The position numbers and the translations under genes are program-made. The notes below the pieces were generated by a model. The model was given only the letters and a program-made list of their open reading frames with translations, ran no database searches and was not told where the DNA came from. A stretch of 64,000 bases of DNA from Cupriavidus taiwanensis (GTDB lineage: Bacteria > Pseudomonadota > Gammaproteobacteria > Burkholderiales > Burkholderiaceae), in the NCBI RefSeq assembly GCF_900250115.1, contig NZ_LT984805.1:535598-599597 (forward strand), in the 5' to 3' direction. Positions 47,762-56,057 of the stretch are shown piece by piece; within the stretch, counting starts at the first letter, position 1; the number at the start of each line of letters is the position of its first letter.

Positions 47762-49052
47762 TCAGCTCCAGTGAGTATCGGTCAGCGGATCGTGCAACGT
47801 CACCTCAATGAAGCAATTGCAGAGGTCCGCGTTTTCGTGCATGTCCGCGAGCAGCACCTCGATGGCTTTCTCCAGCTCCGGCCCTGCGGTGAACGGCATG
47901 ACGATTTCATAGCGGGGGCGGCGCTGCTCGAAGACGCGCATCTGGTACTGGGACAGGCAGAACTGCTCGATCCAGCGGCGCGCCTTCGACTTGCCGCGCA
48001 CGAATTTGCTGTTGCGCTCGATGTATAGGTCAACCGTCAACCGCGTTTCAGGCACGGGCTTGGGCGGAACCGTGGGACGTCGCTCGGGCGGCGGCGCCGA
48101 CGGTAGGGTGGCTGGTGGCGGTGCCAGCGCTGCTTCGATACGGTGCTGCGCGAATGGGTCTGCCGCGTCGATGTAGCGCATGGCCGAGCGGACATCCTTC
48201 CAGCCGACGTATTCCATCAGCATCTTGAGGTCCCACTGGTTCGCGTTTGCCCAGGTGGCAAAGCCGCGCCGCAGCGAGTGGCTGCTGTAGCGGTCCGCCT
48301 GCAGCAGCCCCGCATCCTGGAACAGCTTGCGCAGCAAGGGCACGACGCTGCTGGCTTGCAGCCCCGCTTCGGCGATCCGTCCCAGCGATCGATCCGCCGA
48401 AACACAGGGCCCGCTGCCAAGCCTGACGCGGCCAACCAAGCCACATAGGCAGCCACCGGGCAGAGGCGCGACAAGGCAGGCGCCTTGTGCGTCGTGCCGG
48501 CGTGGTTGCGGTCCGTCTTGGTGTGCGGCAGGAAGATCGTCATGCCCCGGCCGGGCTCGACGGTGATGTGCTCGATCTGCAGCCGGCTCAATTCGTCCGA
48601 CCGGAAGCCCCGCCAGAAGCCAATCAGCACCAGGGCCTTGTTGCGCGCCAGGACCTGGAGGTGGTGGTCATTGCCTGTCATCGAGGCCGCAGCAATTTGG
48701 GCGTCGAGCCACACCACCAGTTGCTCGAACTGAGCGAGCTGCAGCGGCTTGGCGCGCCGCTCTTGTGCGGGGTGCAATGCCTGGATGCCCTTGAGCACCT
48801 TCCGCACGTGTGGCGCCCGGTTCGGATCTGGGAAGCCTTGCGAGACGTGCCATTGTGCGATTGCAGCCAGGCGCTGACGCAGGGTGTTGATAGATAGCGT
48901 CTGCGCGTGCTCGGCCAGGTAACGCGCGATGCTGTCGGCGCTAGCCGCAGAAAACCACCCCATTCGACCTCGAAATGACGAATGGCTGCCTGGTAGCTTC
49001 GCCGCGTGTTGTCGCGGGTGGCGGCTTCCAGGTATCGGTCGACGTCGTGCAT
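47762..49052 (-). pseudogene. tnpS: TnpS-like tyrosine recombinase of Tn-C, two frameshifts
   Basis: From ATG 49052 (MHDVDRYLEAATRDNTRRSY) the frame is lost at about 48955 by one missing base (WGGFL then ASADSIARYLAEHAQTLSIN in the next frame) and again at about 48380 (FRRIDRW then RIAEAGLQASSVVPLLRKLF). The catalytic parts are present across frames: R in GFWRGFRSDELSRL, HSLRRGFATWANANQWDL, YVGWKDVRSAMRYIDA with the tyrosine. A C-terminal extension of about 150 residues (KFVRGKSKARRWIEQFCLSQ...) is not seen in the other two TnpS proteins. It diverges from tnpT. Inactive as written. Confidence 0.8.
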
Positions 49053-49479
49053 GGCCAAGGGGAGCAAATAGCGATGGTGCGGATGCGTATTGTCGCGCTT
49101 GTCTGGCCTCCATGACCATTTCGGAATCCTCTTGTGCGTTTCGCCACCTCGAATCGCTCCACGTCCGGGGCTATTCGTGAGGAGCTGCAGGGCGCTCTGC
49201 GCCGCCCAGCTGCCTGAACTTCTCCGTGATCGGGTCCGTATGGCGCCGTAGATCGCGAGCAGGTGTGCGGGCGCACGATCTTGCCGGTAAGGGCATTCGT
49301 CAAGAGTTGCCCAGGTGCAACAACGCCCGGGCCGGTCGAGACCGCGGAAGGTTGCCCAGAGGCTGTGAGCCATTTCGTACTAGCGGGCCGGTTGGAGAGC
49401 CTCTCGCCAGGGCCTCACACGTGATAATCTGCCATTATCACCTGTCAAAAATCGACGAGAATCCGCTTGCTTGACGGCT

Positions 49480-49525
49480 CCATTTGGTATGTATATACAT
49501 AGTACGTAATACGGTATCAAATTAT
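49480..49525. promoter_or_regulatory. putative cointegrate resolution site (rst) of Tn-C
   Basis: AT-rich segment with TATGTATATACATA (a perfect palindrome at 49489-49502) followed by GTACGTAATACGGTATC. The ACGTAATACG motif is shared with the sites at about 16115 and 24830. It lies directly before tnpT and divergent from tnpS. Confidence 0.6.
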
Positions 49526-49534
49526 AGGAGCACC

Positions 49535-50527
49535 ATGGCCCGTGCCGGTCTAAGCCGTCTGGATGTCAAACGCGCCCGCGATTCGTTGATGGCCCAGGGG
49601 CAGCATCCGTCGATCGATGCAATACGTATCGCGCTGGGCAATACCGGCTCGAAAACGACGATTCACCGCTATCTCAAGGAACTGGAAGAAGAGGAAGGCG
49701 GGGCGCTCCAGCGGGCCGGCTCGACCTCCGATGCCATCCTGGATCTGGTAGGCAGGCTGGCGGCACGGCTGCACGAAGAAGCGCAGGCAGTGGTCGACCA
49801 GCAGGTCGCGGCCGCCACCGCACAGCGGCAGCAGGTCCGAGCGGAAGCCGACAAGCTGTCCGCTGATCTCGTCGCACTTCGCGCCGAACTGGCGCAGGCG
49901 CATGCCACCGTTGCCGAAGTGCGGGCCGCGCACAGCGACACGCAGACGGCGCTGCAGCAGCGGGCCCTGGAGGCCGAACGGCTGGCGCAGCAGGTCCAGG
50001 ATCTCACCGAACGGCTGGCCGAACACGAAGGCTTCCGGCGCTCGCTGGAGGAGAAGCTGCAGCACGCACACCAAGCACTGGAACACTTCCGCAACGCCAG
50101 CAAAGAGCAGCGCGATCAGGAGGCACGCCGGCACGAGCAGCAGGTCCAACAACTGCAGGCAGAAACCCGGCAAGCCAATCAGGCGCTGATCGTCAAGCAG
50201 GGGGAGATCACGCAACTGAACAAGGACGGCGCACGGCTGGTCGCGGAGATTGCCGCCTCGGCCAAACGCAGCCGCGGCCTGGAGACGCAGGCGGAACAGG
50301 CACATGCCGGGCTGAACCAAGCTCGCGTCGATCAAGCCCGTGCGGAAGCCGAACGCGATGCCCTGCGCTCCGCGGTCCAGCAGCAAGCGGACGAGCTAAC
50401 CGCCGAGCGTGCCGCGCGCGAGCGCCTGGCCGGCGAGTTGGCCAAGGTCACCGGACGGCTCGACGCCCAGCAGCAGTTGCTGGCCGACTATCGGACACAG
50501 CTCGGCGTGGCTGGTCCGGCAGCTTGA
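49535..50527 (+). CDS. tnpT: TnpT-like helper protein of Tn-C
   Basis: KfrA-type DNA-binding domain at residues 1-60 (GLSRLDVKRARDSLMAQGQH, IALGNTGSKTTIHRYLKELE) and an Ala/Gln/Glu-rich coiled coil to about residue 320. Start ATG 49535 is chosen for AGGAG five bases upstream; a longer frame from 49484 would run through the resolution site. 330 aa, close to the 332 aa I recall for TnpT of Tn4651. Intact, in contrast to tnpA and tnpS of the same element. It would bind the adjacent site and assist TnpS. Confidence 0.85.
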   Translation: MARAGLSRLDVKRARDSLMAQGQHPSIDAIRIALGNTGSKTTIHRYLKELEEEEGGALQRAGSTSDAILDLVGRLAARLHEEAQAVVDQQVAAATAQRQQVRAEADKLSADLVALRAELAQAHATVAEVRAAHSDTQTALQQRALEAERLAQQVQDLTERLAEHEGFRRSLEEKLQHAHQALEHFRNASKEQRDQEARRHEQQVQQLQAETRQANQALIVKQGEITQLNKDGARLVAEIAASAKRSRGLETQAEQAHAGLNQARVDQARAEAERDALRSAVQQQADELTAERAARERLAGELAKVTGRLDAQQQLLADYRTQLGVAGPAA

Positions 50528-50530
50528 ATG

Positions 50531-50558
50531 CGTAAGGTTTTGCACAAAAAGGATGGCT
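50531..50558 (-). repeat. internal second copy of the Tn-C end sequence
   Basis: CGTAAGGTTTTGCACAAAAA then GGATGGCT matches the inner and middle part of the right inverted repeat (CGTAAGATTTTGCACGAAAA...) at 24 of 28 positions. It lies directly after the tnpT stop and 80 bases inside the true end, in the same orientation. Confidence 0.6.
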
Positions 50559-50609
50559 CTTGCGAAATCGGCGGATTTTCAACCCATTGATTCACAAGGA
50601 AAATCTGGA

Positions 50610-50648
50610 GGAAACCGTAAGATTTTGCACGAAAAGGACGACTACCCC
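50610..50648 (-). repeat. right inverted repeat of Tn-C
   Basis: Ends ...GAAAAGGACGACTACCCC at 50648; the complement of the left repeat with a single mismatch. Beyond it begins the broken KfrA/TnpT-like gene of cassette 1. Confidence 0.85.
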
Positions 50649-51383
50649 GTGCAGGCGGAGCTGGCGGCCGAACGCCAGGCGCACGCTGCCACGCAGGCCC
50701 GGCTCGAGGCGGGGCGAACGGAACTGGAGGCGGGCCGACGCCAGCTGGACGCCTTGCGCACCCAATTCTCGACGGAGCTGGAGCGCGCCCGCGAGGCGGT
50801 GACGCTCGCGCAGGAACGCGCCGAGGCCAGCGAGCGGCGCAGCTTGCGCGAACTGGACCAGGAGCGCACCGCGCGCCAGAAGAGCGAGCGCACGGCCGAA
50901 GACCTGCGCGCGGAACTGGCGGCGGCGCGCAGCGAGGCCCGTGATGTGGCCGTGGCGCAGGCGGAGAGCCGCGCCAAGCTGGAAGCGCAGGCCGCGGCGC
51001 TGGCCGACCGACTCGCAGAGGCCGAGCAGGCGCAGCGCCAGGCGGCGGGCGATCTTGATGCCATGCAGGCGGAGCTCGCCGCAGCGCAGCGCCGGGCCGA
51101 GCGGGCCGAAGCGGAAGCCGCGCTCGCGCGTCAGTTGCTGGCCACCCTGCGCGTCGCGCCGCGCGAACGCGACGGCGGTGGCGGTGGTGGAAGGCGGCGC
51201 AAGGGCGGCCGTTCGGCGGCGACCGCGCCGGAAGCGCAGGGCGACGGTCAGGGGGACGCTCAGCAGGATGAACTGGGCGAAGCGCAGGGTGAAGAGCGGG
51301 GCGACGCGCCGGGGGCGGCGCCCCCCAACCATCAGGACGAAGGCAACGACAGCAGTGACGGCAGCGATGACAGCAAAGACTGA
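50649..51383 (+). pseudogene. cassette 1: KfrA/TnpT-like gene, 5' half removed by Tn-C
   Basis: Opens directly at the Tn-C end as VQAELAAERQAHAATQARLE and continues the coiled coil (TQFSTELERAREAVTLAQER; ASERRSLRELDQERTARQKS) with strong identity to the module A gene at 16161 and cassette 3 at 59370. The KfrA-type DNA-binding N-terminus is missing. The acidic tail ends GNDSSDGSDDSKD at 51383. Its last 17 bases overlap the ATG (51367) of an H-NS-like frame, here ruined by one extra A (ADANPLDPG instead of ADAIRWIQAQ) and stopping at 51480. Confidence 0.75.
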
Positions 51384-51480
51384 GCGGGCGGACGCGAATC
51401 CGCTGGATCCAGGCGCAGAGGGGCGTAGGCGAGAAGCGAATGACACGCAAGAGACAAGGTCTCACCGTCCATGGGATTAG
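51367..51480 (+). pseudogene. cassette 1: broken mini H-NS-like gene
   Basis: Begins MTAKTERADA exactly like the intact copy at 52930, then a 1-base insertion at about 51397 shifts it to NPLDPGAEGRRREAN and a stop at 51480. The homologous C-terminal H-NS-like domain is absent here, replaced by unrelated DNA that leads into the gene at 51508. Confidence 0.65.
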
Positions 51481-51507
51481 GAAGCGTCTGCACGGGCAGT
51501 GGCTTCA

Positions 51508-52755
51508 ATGAAGGAGAACAAATTGGCCCCAGAGCAAGAAGTTGAACCCCGTGTCGCGAGCAATGCGACGGACGGACTCGGTCAGATGGAGCTTCCCATC
51601 GCTGAGGCGATGCGCGACGCGGATCCCGCCATGGGTGAAGCCAGTGGTGCAGGCGTCGGTCGTGGCAGCGTTGACACGCAGGCCCAACGCTTGGACTTCT
51701 GGTCGACAAGCCGGGATAGCGGCCCGACGGCGACCGTGTCCTATCGGCGCCGGCGGTCTTACGCCCCCCCGGACGCTTCAACGGAAGACGTGGCACCGGA
51801 AGCATCGAGGGAAGCTGCCGCCTCGGCAGCGTTGACGGAATCCGACGCGCCGGAAGCGCCCATGGAAGCCATGTCCTCGGCAGCGACCACGGAAGCCGTG
51901 GCCGAAGCTCCGGTTGAAGTCCTGGCCACGGACGAACCGATGGAAGCTGCCGCCCAGGACGAACTGACCGAAACGGCCGCCCCGGTAGCACCGCTTGACG
52001 CCCCAGCTCCGGAAGCTGCGCCGGAAGAGACGCGGGCCCCTAAGCGCGGTCAGAAGCCGAAAGCGCTCACCGAAACTGCCGCTCCGGAAGCTGCGCCGGA
52101 AGAGACGCGGGCCCCGAAGCGCGCTCGGAAGCCGAAAGCGCTCACCGAAACTGCCGCTCCGGCAGCTGCGCCGGAAGAGACACGGGCCCCGCAGCGCGCT
52201 CGGAAGCCGAAAGCGCTCGCCGAAACTGCCGCTCCGGAAGCAGCGCCGGCAGAGAGGCGGGCCCCGAAGCGCGCTCGGAAGCCGAAAACCCTAGCCGAAG
52301 TTGCCGGTCCGGAAGTCACGACTCAAGAGACCCCATCCCGGAAGCGCGGGCCGAAGCAGATAACTCTGCCTGGAGCGCCGACTCAGAAGCCGCAAACCCG
52401 GAAGTCGCGACAGGAGCAAAAAACGCCTACCGCAACCCAAAGCCCGTCCCAATCCTCACTGCTCGCTCAACTGGCATCTGTCAATGCGCAACTTGAGCAG
52501 TTGCGAGCCACGGAAGTGCCAAAGGTCGTAGAGGAGATTCGGCAGTGGATGCAGGAGTACGACCTCAGCATTGAGGACATTGCGGGCAAGCCCAGTGTTG
52601 CGCCCGCTGCCCGCGCTGCTCCGACCAAGACGAAGGCCGCGCCGCCTCCGAGGTACCGCAACCCGAAGACGGGCCAGACCTGGTCGGGGCGCGGTCGGGC
52701 TCCCGCGTGGATTGGCAAGAAGCGCGAGCGTTTCCTAATCGATCTCTTGTCCTGA
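51508..52755 (+). CDS. H-NS-like protein with a long Ala/Pro/Lys repeat region
   Basis: 415 aa from ATG 51508 (a GTG at 51499 is possible). Residues about 95-175 are an Ala/Glu/Pro-rich acidic stretch. Residues about 175-260 are four tandem copies of a roughly 21-residue unit, ETAAPEAAPEETRAPKRARK type, each ending in a basic KRxRKPK patch that resembles AT-hooks or histone H1 tails. Residues about 310-355 (SLLAQLASVNAQLEQLRATE, VPKVVEEIRQWMQEYDLSIE) look like an H-NS-type oligomerisation helix. The C-terminus YRNPKTGQTWSGRGRAPAW is the H-NS DNA-binding motif. A nucleoid protein that silences AT-rich foreign DNA is the likely role, far longer than the usual 90-140 aa. Confidence 0.7.
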   Translation: MKENKLAPEQEVEPRVASNATDGLGQMELPIAEAMRDADPAMGEASGAGVGRGSVDTQAQRLDFWSTSRDSGPTATVSYRRRRSYAPPDASTEDVAPEASREAAASAALTESDAPEAPMEAMSSAATTEAVAEAPVEVLATDEPMEAAAQDELTETAAPVAPLDAPAPEAAPEETRAPKRGQKPKALTETAAPEAAPEETRAPKRARKPKALTETAAPAAAPEETRAPQRARKPKALAETAAPEAAPAERRAPKRARKPKTLAEVAGPEVTTQETPSRKRGPKQITLPGAPTQKPQTRKSRQEQKTPTATQSPSQSSLLAQLASVNAQLEQLRATEVPKVVEEIRQWMQEYDLSIEDIAGKPSVAPAARAAPTKTKAAPPPRYRNPKTGQTWSGRGRAPAWIGKKRERFLIDLLS

Positions 52756-52929
52756 ACGACAGGTTGGCGGGCGCGGCCGGTCCGCCCATTCCGACTCGCA
52801 AACTCGGCAGGCCGGAAGTTCGGCGGCCACTGTGCAGGAAGCCCAAGGGGAAGAGCCGGGCAACGAGCCAGGGCCGGCGGCGCTGGCCTAACAACCAGGA
52901 CGATGGCAACGACAGCAGTGACGGCAGCG

Positions 52930-53193
52930 ATGACAGCAAAAACTGAGCGGGCGGACGCGATCCGCTGGATCCAGGCGCAGATGGACGACTACGGGCTCAC
53001 CCTCGAAGAGCTCGACGCGGCGGGGTGCTTCGCGCCACCGCCCCCGCCACCGGCCGCACCGCCGCCGCCGGTGGTCTGCTACCGCAACGCGGAAGGGCTG
53101 ACCTGGGATGGGCAGGGCGAGATGCCGTCGTGGCTCAAGCGCGCGGTCAATGCGGGGCAATCGGTGGAGTTTTACCGGGTCGGGTCCTTGTAG
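52930..53193 (+). CDS. mini H-NS-like protein, cassette copy 1b
   Basis: 87 aa: a short helix RADAIRWIQAQMDDYGLTLE, a proline linker (PPPPPPAAPPPP), and the H-NS-type C-terminal domain YRNAEGLTWDGQGEMPSWL. The AT-minor-groove loop TWxGxGxxPxW is preserved with acidic changes (D for S, E for R) that should alter DNA preference. The ATG at 52930 overlaps by 17 nt the end of a short remnant of the KfrA/TnpT-like reading frame (GNDSSDGSDDSKN, stop 52946). The oligomerisation domain typical of H-NS is much shortened. Confidence 0.65.
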   Translation: MTAKTERADAIRWIQAQMDDYGLTLEELDAAGCFAPPPPPPAAPPPPVVCYRNAEGLTWDGQGEMPSWLKRAVNAGQSVEFYRVGSL

Positions 53194-53211
53194 CGCCCCA
53201 TGCAATCGGCC

Positions 53212-53239
53212 TTGACGCTGCCGGCAGGACGCGTAGAAT
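53212..53239 (+). promoter_or_regulatory. sigma-70 promoter of the tmRNA gene
   Basis: TTGACG at 53212-53217, a 16-bp spacer, and TAGAAT at 53234-53239. Transcription would start at about 53246, just upstream of the acceptor piece. Confidence 0.7.
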
Positions 53240-53245
53240 CTGGAC

Positions 53246-53545
53246 CGTTGGGTGCTGCAAGGTTCCCGATAATGGTTGTGAACCTTCTTCTTGAAGGCCT
53301 TCTGGACGGCGGTTCGATTCCGCCCAGGTCCACCAGAAGCGCATTGCACGGATAGTGCGCTTCTGATGGGCCTGACCTGGTTTCGACAGGGGGAGATAGG
53401 GTCGTGAGGCAACTCGTCAGAGAAGACGTTAAAACTAAATCGAAGTAAATGCTAACGACGAAAAGTTCGCATTGGCCGCCTAATAGCCGCCTTGGGTTGT
53501 AACTGACCTCGAAACAGAAAAGTTACTGACAAGGGCTCCTTCGGG
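53246..53545 (+). ncRNA. ssrA: tmRNA, circularly permuted two-piece form
   Basis: tmRNA frees stalled ribosomes and tags the unfinished protein. The order of halves is reversed. The acceptor piece comes first, with T-arm GGCGG-TTCGATT-CCGCC (about 53308-53324), acceptor strand CAGGTCC (53325-53331) and encoded CCA at 53333-53335. After a 30-base spacer with a 9-bp hairpin (AGAAGCGCA / TGCGCTTCT, 53335-53364) comes the coding piece, starting GGGCCTG (53368-53374), which pairs with the acceptor strand over 7 bp (one G-U). The tag frame from 53451 reads ANDEKFALAA-stop. The 3' boundary (about 53545, after hairpin GGCTCC-TTCG-GGGGCC) is estimated. Permuted tmRNAs occur in some betaproteobacteria. 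Confidence 0.9.
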
Positions 53546-53803
53546 GGCCGTTGTTCATTTGAGGGCTTGGCATCGATGGCAGCATGGGGTCATCGTACTT
53601 TCCATGCAAAAAGTGGCGGTAGCAGACAGCAGAGCCGCCCGCAGCAAGGTTTCTCGGCGCAATCAATCACACACCGACCGAGCATTGTAAGTTCTTGATA
53701 AGAAAGGGCTTTCTGGAGCATACCGCCAGAAAATGCACGGAAAGTACAACTACCCCATAAGTGGCGATAGACTATCTCGTTGAACGTGCCACATGGGGTG
53801 AGG

Positions 53804-54928
53804 ATGAACCAAGGCGAAAACGCGAGCGAACGAGACGTTGAGGGATTGGACGAGGGCTCCGGCGATGGATGGGGCGAATACCCTTTAGATGCGGTATTCG
53901 TTCGGACGGAGACTCGCTCCGTTTCCGAGGTCGTCAAGCGCATACAAAATCAACGCTACGTTCTTGATCCGGACTTTCAGCGAGATTTCGTGTGGCCAAA
54001 TCCGAAGCAGTCCAAGCTAATCGAGAGTTGCGTGATGCGCATCCCTCTCCCCGTTTTCTATGTTGCGGAAGCTCTGGACGGTCGGATAATCGTTGTCGAT
54101 GGCCTGCAACGTCTGACCACCTTCGCTCGTTTTCTAGGTGACGAGTTGAAGTTGACTGGTTTAGCGAGCGACAACGTAGGACTAGGTGCTCACGTGCTCG
54201 AGGGAAAGTACTTCAAAGACTTGCCTCTCAACTTGCAGGAACGTGTTCAGGATACGCAGCTCACTATGTATATCTTGGATGCAAAAGCCCCCGAGCGAGC
54301 GCGACTCGACATCTTCGAACGGGTGAACAGTGGTGAACCGCTTACGCGTCAGCAGATGCGAAATGCGCTTTATAACGGACCGGCGACCCAATGGCTTAAG
54401 CAAGCGGCCGAAAGCGACGCGTTTCGCTCCGCGACGGGCCAGTCTCTCAATGCGAAAACCATGCGCGATCGGGAGGCTATCAATCGGTTCTGTGCCTTCA
54501 AACTTCTTGGCCGGAAACAATACACTGCTGGAGACATGGATCGGTTTCTTGCCGAAGGGCTAAGAGCACTTACACGTCTTAGTCAAGCAGAGAGGGAAGA
54601 ACTTTTATTCTCCTTCGAGAGAGTCATGGCCTTGAACCGAGCCTTATTCAGCGACCATGCGTTTCGTAAATCCCTCGCGTCGCAAAACCCAGGCGCCGGG
54701 CGCAGTGTCATTAATATCTCCCTGTTCGAAGTATGCTCCGTCACGATGTCTGATGATGGCTTTTCGAATCTCGAATCGCGGCACGACGCCCTACGTGAAG
54801 CCATCGTTGACCTTGTCCGAGACGAAGAATTTGCACGCGCAATTACCTATTCGACCAACAGCACTGCAGCTGTTCAAAAGCGTTTCGAGGCAATGGAATC
54901 CACTCTCTCGAAGGTGGCGCAAAAATGA
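53804..54928 (+). CDS. DUF262-domain protein, gene 1 of a probable defence operon
   Basis: 374 aa from ATG 53804 (TTG 53780 possible). DUF262 (ParB/sulfiredoxin-like fold, as in the N-terminal half of GmrSD nucleases): RYVLDPDFQRDFVWPNPKQS, the active-site-type motif VDGLQRLTT at about residue 98 (usually DGQQR), and FERVNSGEPLTRQQMRNALY. In GmrSD this domain binds nucleotide and powers attack on modified phage DNA. The C-terminal half is helical, with no HNH (DUF1524) nuclease seen. It overlaps gene 2 by 4 nt. The layout DUF262 / DUF3696 ATPase / third gene is, as far as I recall, that of the Menshen anti-phage system. Confidence 0.8.
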   Translation: MNQGENASERDVEGLDEGSGDGWGEYPLDAVFVRTETRSVSEVVKRIQNQRYVLDPDFQRDFVWPNPKQSKLIESCVMRIPLPVFYVAEALDGRIIVVDGLQRLTTFARFLGDELKLTGLASDNVGLGAHVLEGKYFKDLPLNLQERVQDTQLTMYILDAKAPERARLDIFERVNSGEPLTRQQMRNALYNGPATQWLKQAAESDAFRSATGQSLNAKTMRDREAINRFCAFKLLGRKQYTAGDMDRFLAEGLRALTRLSQAEREELLFSFERVMALNRALFSDHAFRKSLASQNPGAGRSVINISLFEVCSVTMSDDGFSNLESRHDALREAIVDLVRDEEFARAITYSTNSTAAVQKRFEAMESTLSKVAQK

Positions 54929-56055
54929 TTAAGACGCTCGATATCGAGAATTTCAAGTGCTTCTCAAGTCTGCGCTTGCGTTTCGGCGCTTTAACTCTGC
55001 TGACTGGCTTCAATGCTGGCGGAAAATCAAGTGCCGTCCAGCCGCTGCTCCTCTTGGCGCAAGCTTTGCGGACATCGGCATCAGCACAAAAGTTACCTTT
55101 GAATGGTCCAATTGTGCATTTAGGCACCGTTGGTGATGTACTGCCGGCGAATGCTTCTGGATCAAGTTTGGCTTTCAAGGTTGCAGGCGTGGAACACGAG
55201 GTCACGTGGACGACCTCGGCTCGCGCGAGTGAAAGACATCTCGAGGTGACTGAATCACGCATTTGCGATGTTGCCGGTTCAACGAATACGCCGCCTACCG
55301 AAGCCATTAAGGAGCCCTCGACTGAGGTTTGCCGTTCGATTACAGGGCTTTCCTACCTGAGCGCCGTGCGCGATGGCCTTACCGACGCTTACCCCATGCC
55401 CGAATCTGATGAGGAAGTGACAGATGTGGGCGCTGACGGTAGGTTTGCTCCGTACTGGTACGATCGGTATGTTGACGATGAAGTGCAAGTTGCGCGTCGA
55501 CATCCTGGCGAGCCTGCGAGTTCCCTTCGCAAACAGGTTGACGCTTGGTTAGCTACGCTCTTTCCTCACGCACAAGCTAATGTCCATCACGTCCCCCAGG
55601 TATCACTGGAAAGCCTGCAGTTTCGCATTTCCGATTTTGGAGCCTGGCGGAGACCCGCCAACGTCGGCTACGGATTTACCTACGCTTTCCCTATTCTCAT
55701 TGCTCTGCTAGCAGCTAACGATGGGCAAATGATAGTGATTGACAGTCCGGAGGCTCACCTGCATCCATTTGCCCAGTCGCAAATGGGCCGACTGCTCGCC
55801 CACTTCGCAGCTGCCGGCTTACAAGTTGTAGTAGAGACCCACAGCGACCACCTGCTGAACGGTGTGCGCCTCGCCGTGAAAGAAGGCCTGCTTCCACCGG
55901 ATGAATTATGCGTCCACTTTTTTAGTGGAACGACAGAGACCGGACACGGGGTACTAACGCTAGCTGTCGATAATGAAGGTCGCATCGCCAGTTGGCCAGA
56001 AGGATTTTTTGACCAGTCTGAAAAAGACTTGGCTCGGCTCTCAGGTTGGGAGTGA
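54925..56055 (+). CDS. AAA15/21-type ATPase with DUF3696 C-terminus, gene 2
   Basis: 376 aa SMC/ABC-like ATPase of the OLD-related group. N-terminal MIKTLDIENFKCFSSLRLRF, Walker A GFNAGGKSSAVQP (about 28-38, an NxGGKSS variant), Walker B MIVIDSPEAHLHPFAQSQMG at about 268-285, and the D/H-loop VVVETHSDHLLNGVRLAVKE. The last 90 residues match the DUF3696 pattern (VHFFSG..., EGRIASWPEGFFDQSEKDL). No Toprim nuclease domain is fused. Start ATG 54925 overlaps gene 1; gene 3 follows after 2 bases. It is likely the ATP-driven sensor or motor of the system. Confidence 0.85.
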   Translation: MIKTLDIENFKCFSSLRLRFGALTLLTGFNAGGKSSAVQPLLLLAQALRTSASAQKLPLNGPIVHLGTVGDVLPANASGSSLAFKVAGVEHEVTWTTSARASERHLEVTESRICDVAGSTNTPPTEAIKEPSTEVCRSITGLSYLSAVRDGLTDAYPMPESDEEVTDVGADGRFAPYWYDRYVDDEVQVARRHPGEPASSLRKQVDAWLATLFPHAQANVHHVPQVSLESLQFRISDFGAWRRPANVGYGFTYAFPILIALLAANDGQMIVIDSPEAHLHPFAQSQMGRLLAHFAAAGLQVVVETHSDHLLNGVRLAVKEGLLPPDELCVHFFSGTTETGHGVLTLAVDNEGRIASWPEGFFDQSEKDLARLSGWE

Positions 56056-56057
56056 GG

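Larger units (their letters stand above)
44640..50648. mobile_element. Tn-C: second Tn3-family transposon with tnpS/tnpT, 6.0 kb, inactive
   Basis: Terminal inverted repeats of 39 bp with one mismatch, GGGGTAGTCGTCCTTTT-T/C-GTGCAAAATCTTACGGTTTCC in effect, at 44640-44678 and 50610-50648, starting with GGGG as Tn3-family ends do. It carries tnpA (plus, frameshifted), tnpS (minus, two frameshifts) and tnpT (plus) and no cargo. Flanking 5-mers (AGTTC left, GTGCA right) differ. The right flank is the middle of a KfrA/TnpT-like gene, the left flank is not, so the insertion was followed by a deletion or exchange. Confidence 0.85.

Noticed and set aside
52000-52320. Regularly spaced repeats resembling a CRISPR array
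   Set aside because: They are in-frame codon repeats of about 63 bases encoding the KRxRKPK units; there are no unique spacers between identical repeats and no cas genes.
53290-53335. A tRNA gene or a duplicated tRNA/tmRNA att site ending in CCA
   Set aside because: The T-arm and acceptor strand have no tRNA 5' half; the partner strand is the coding piece at 53368 with the peptide tag, so the whole is a permuted tmRNA.
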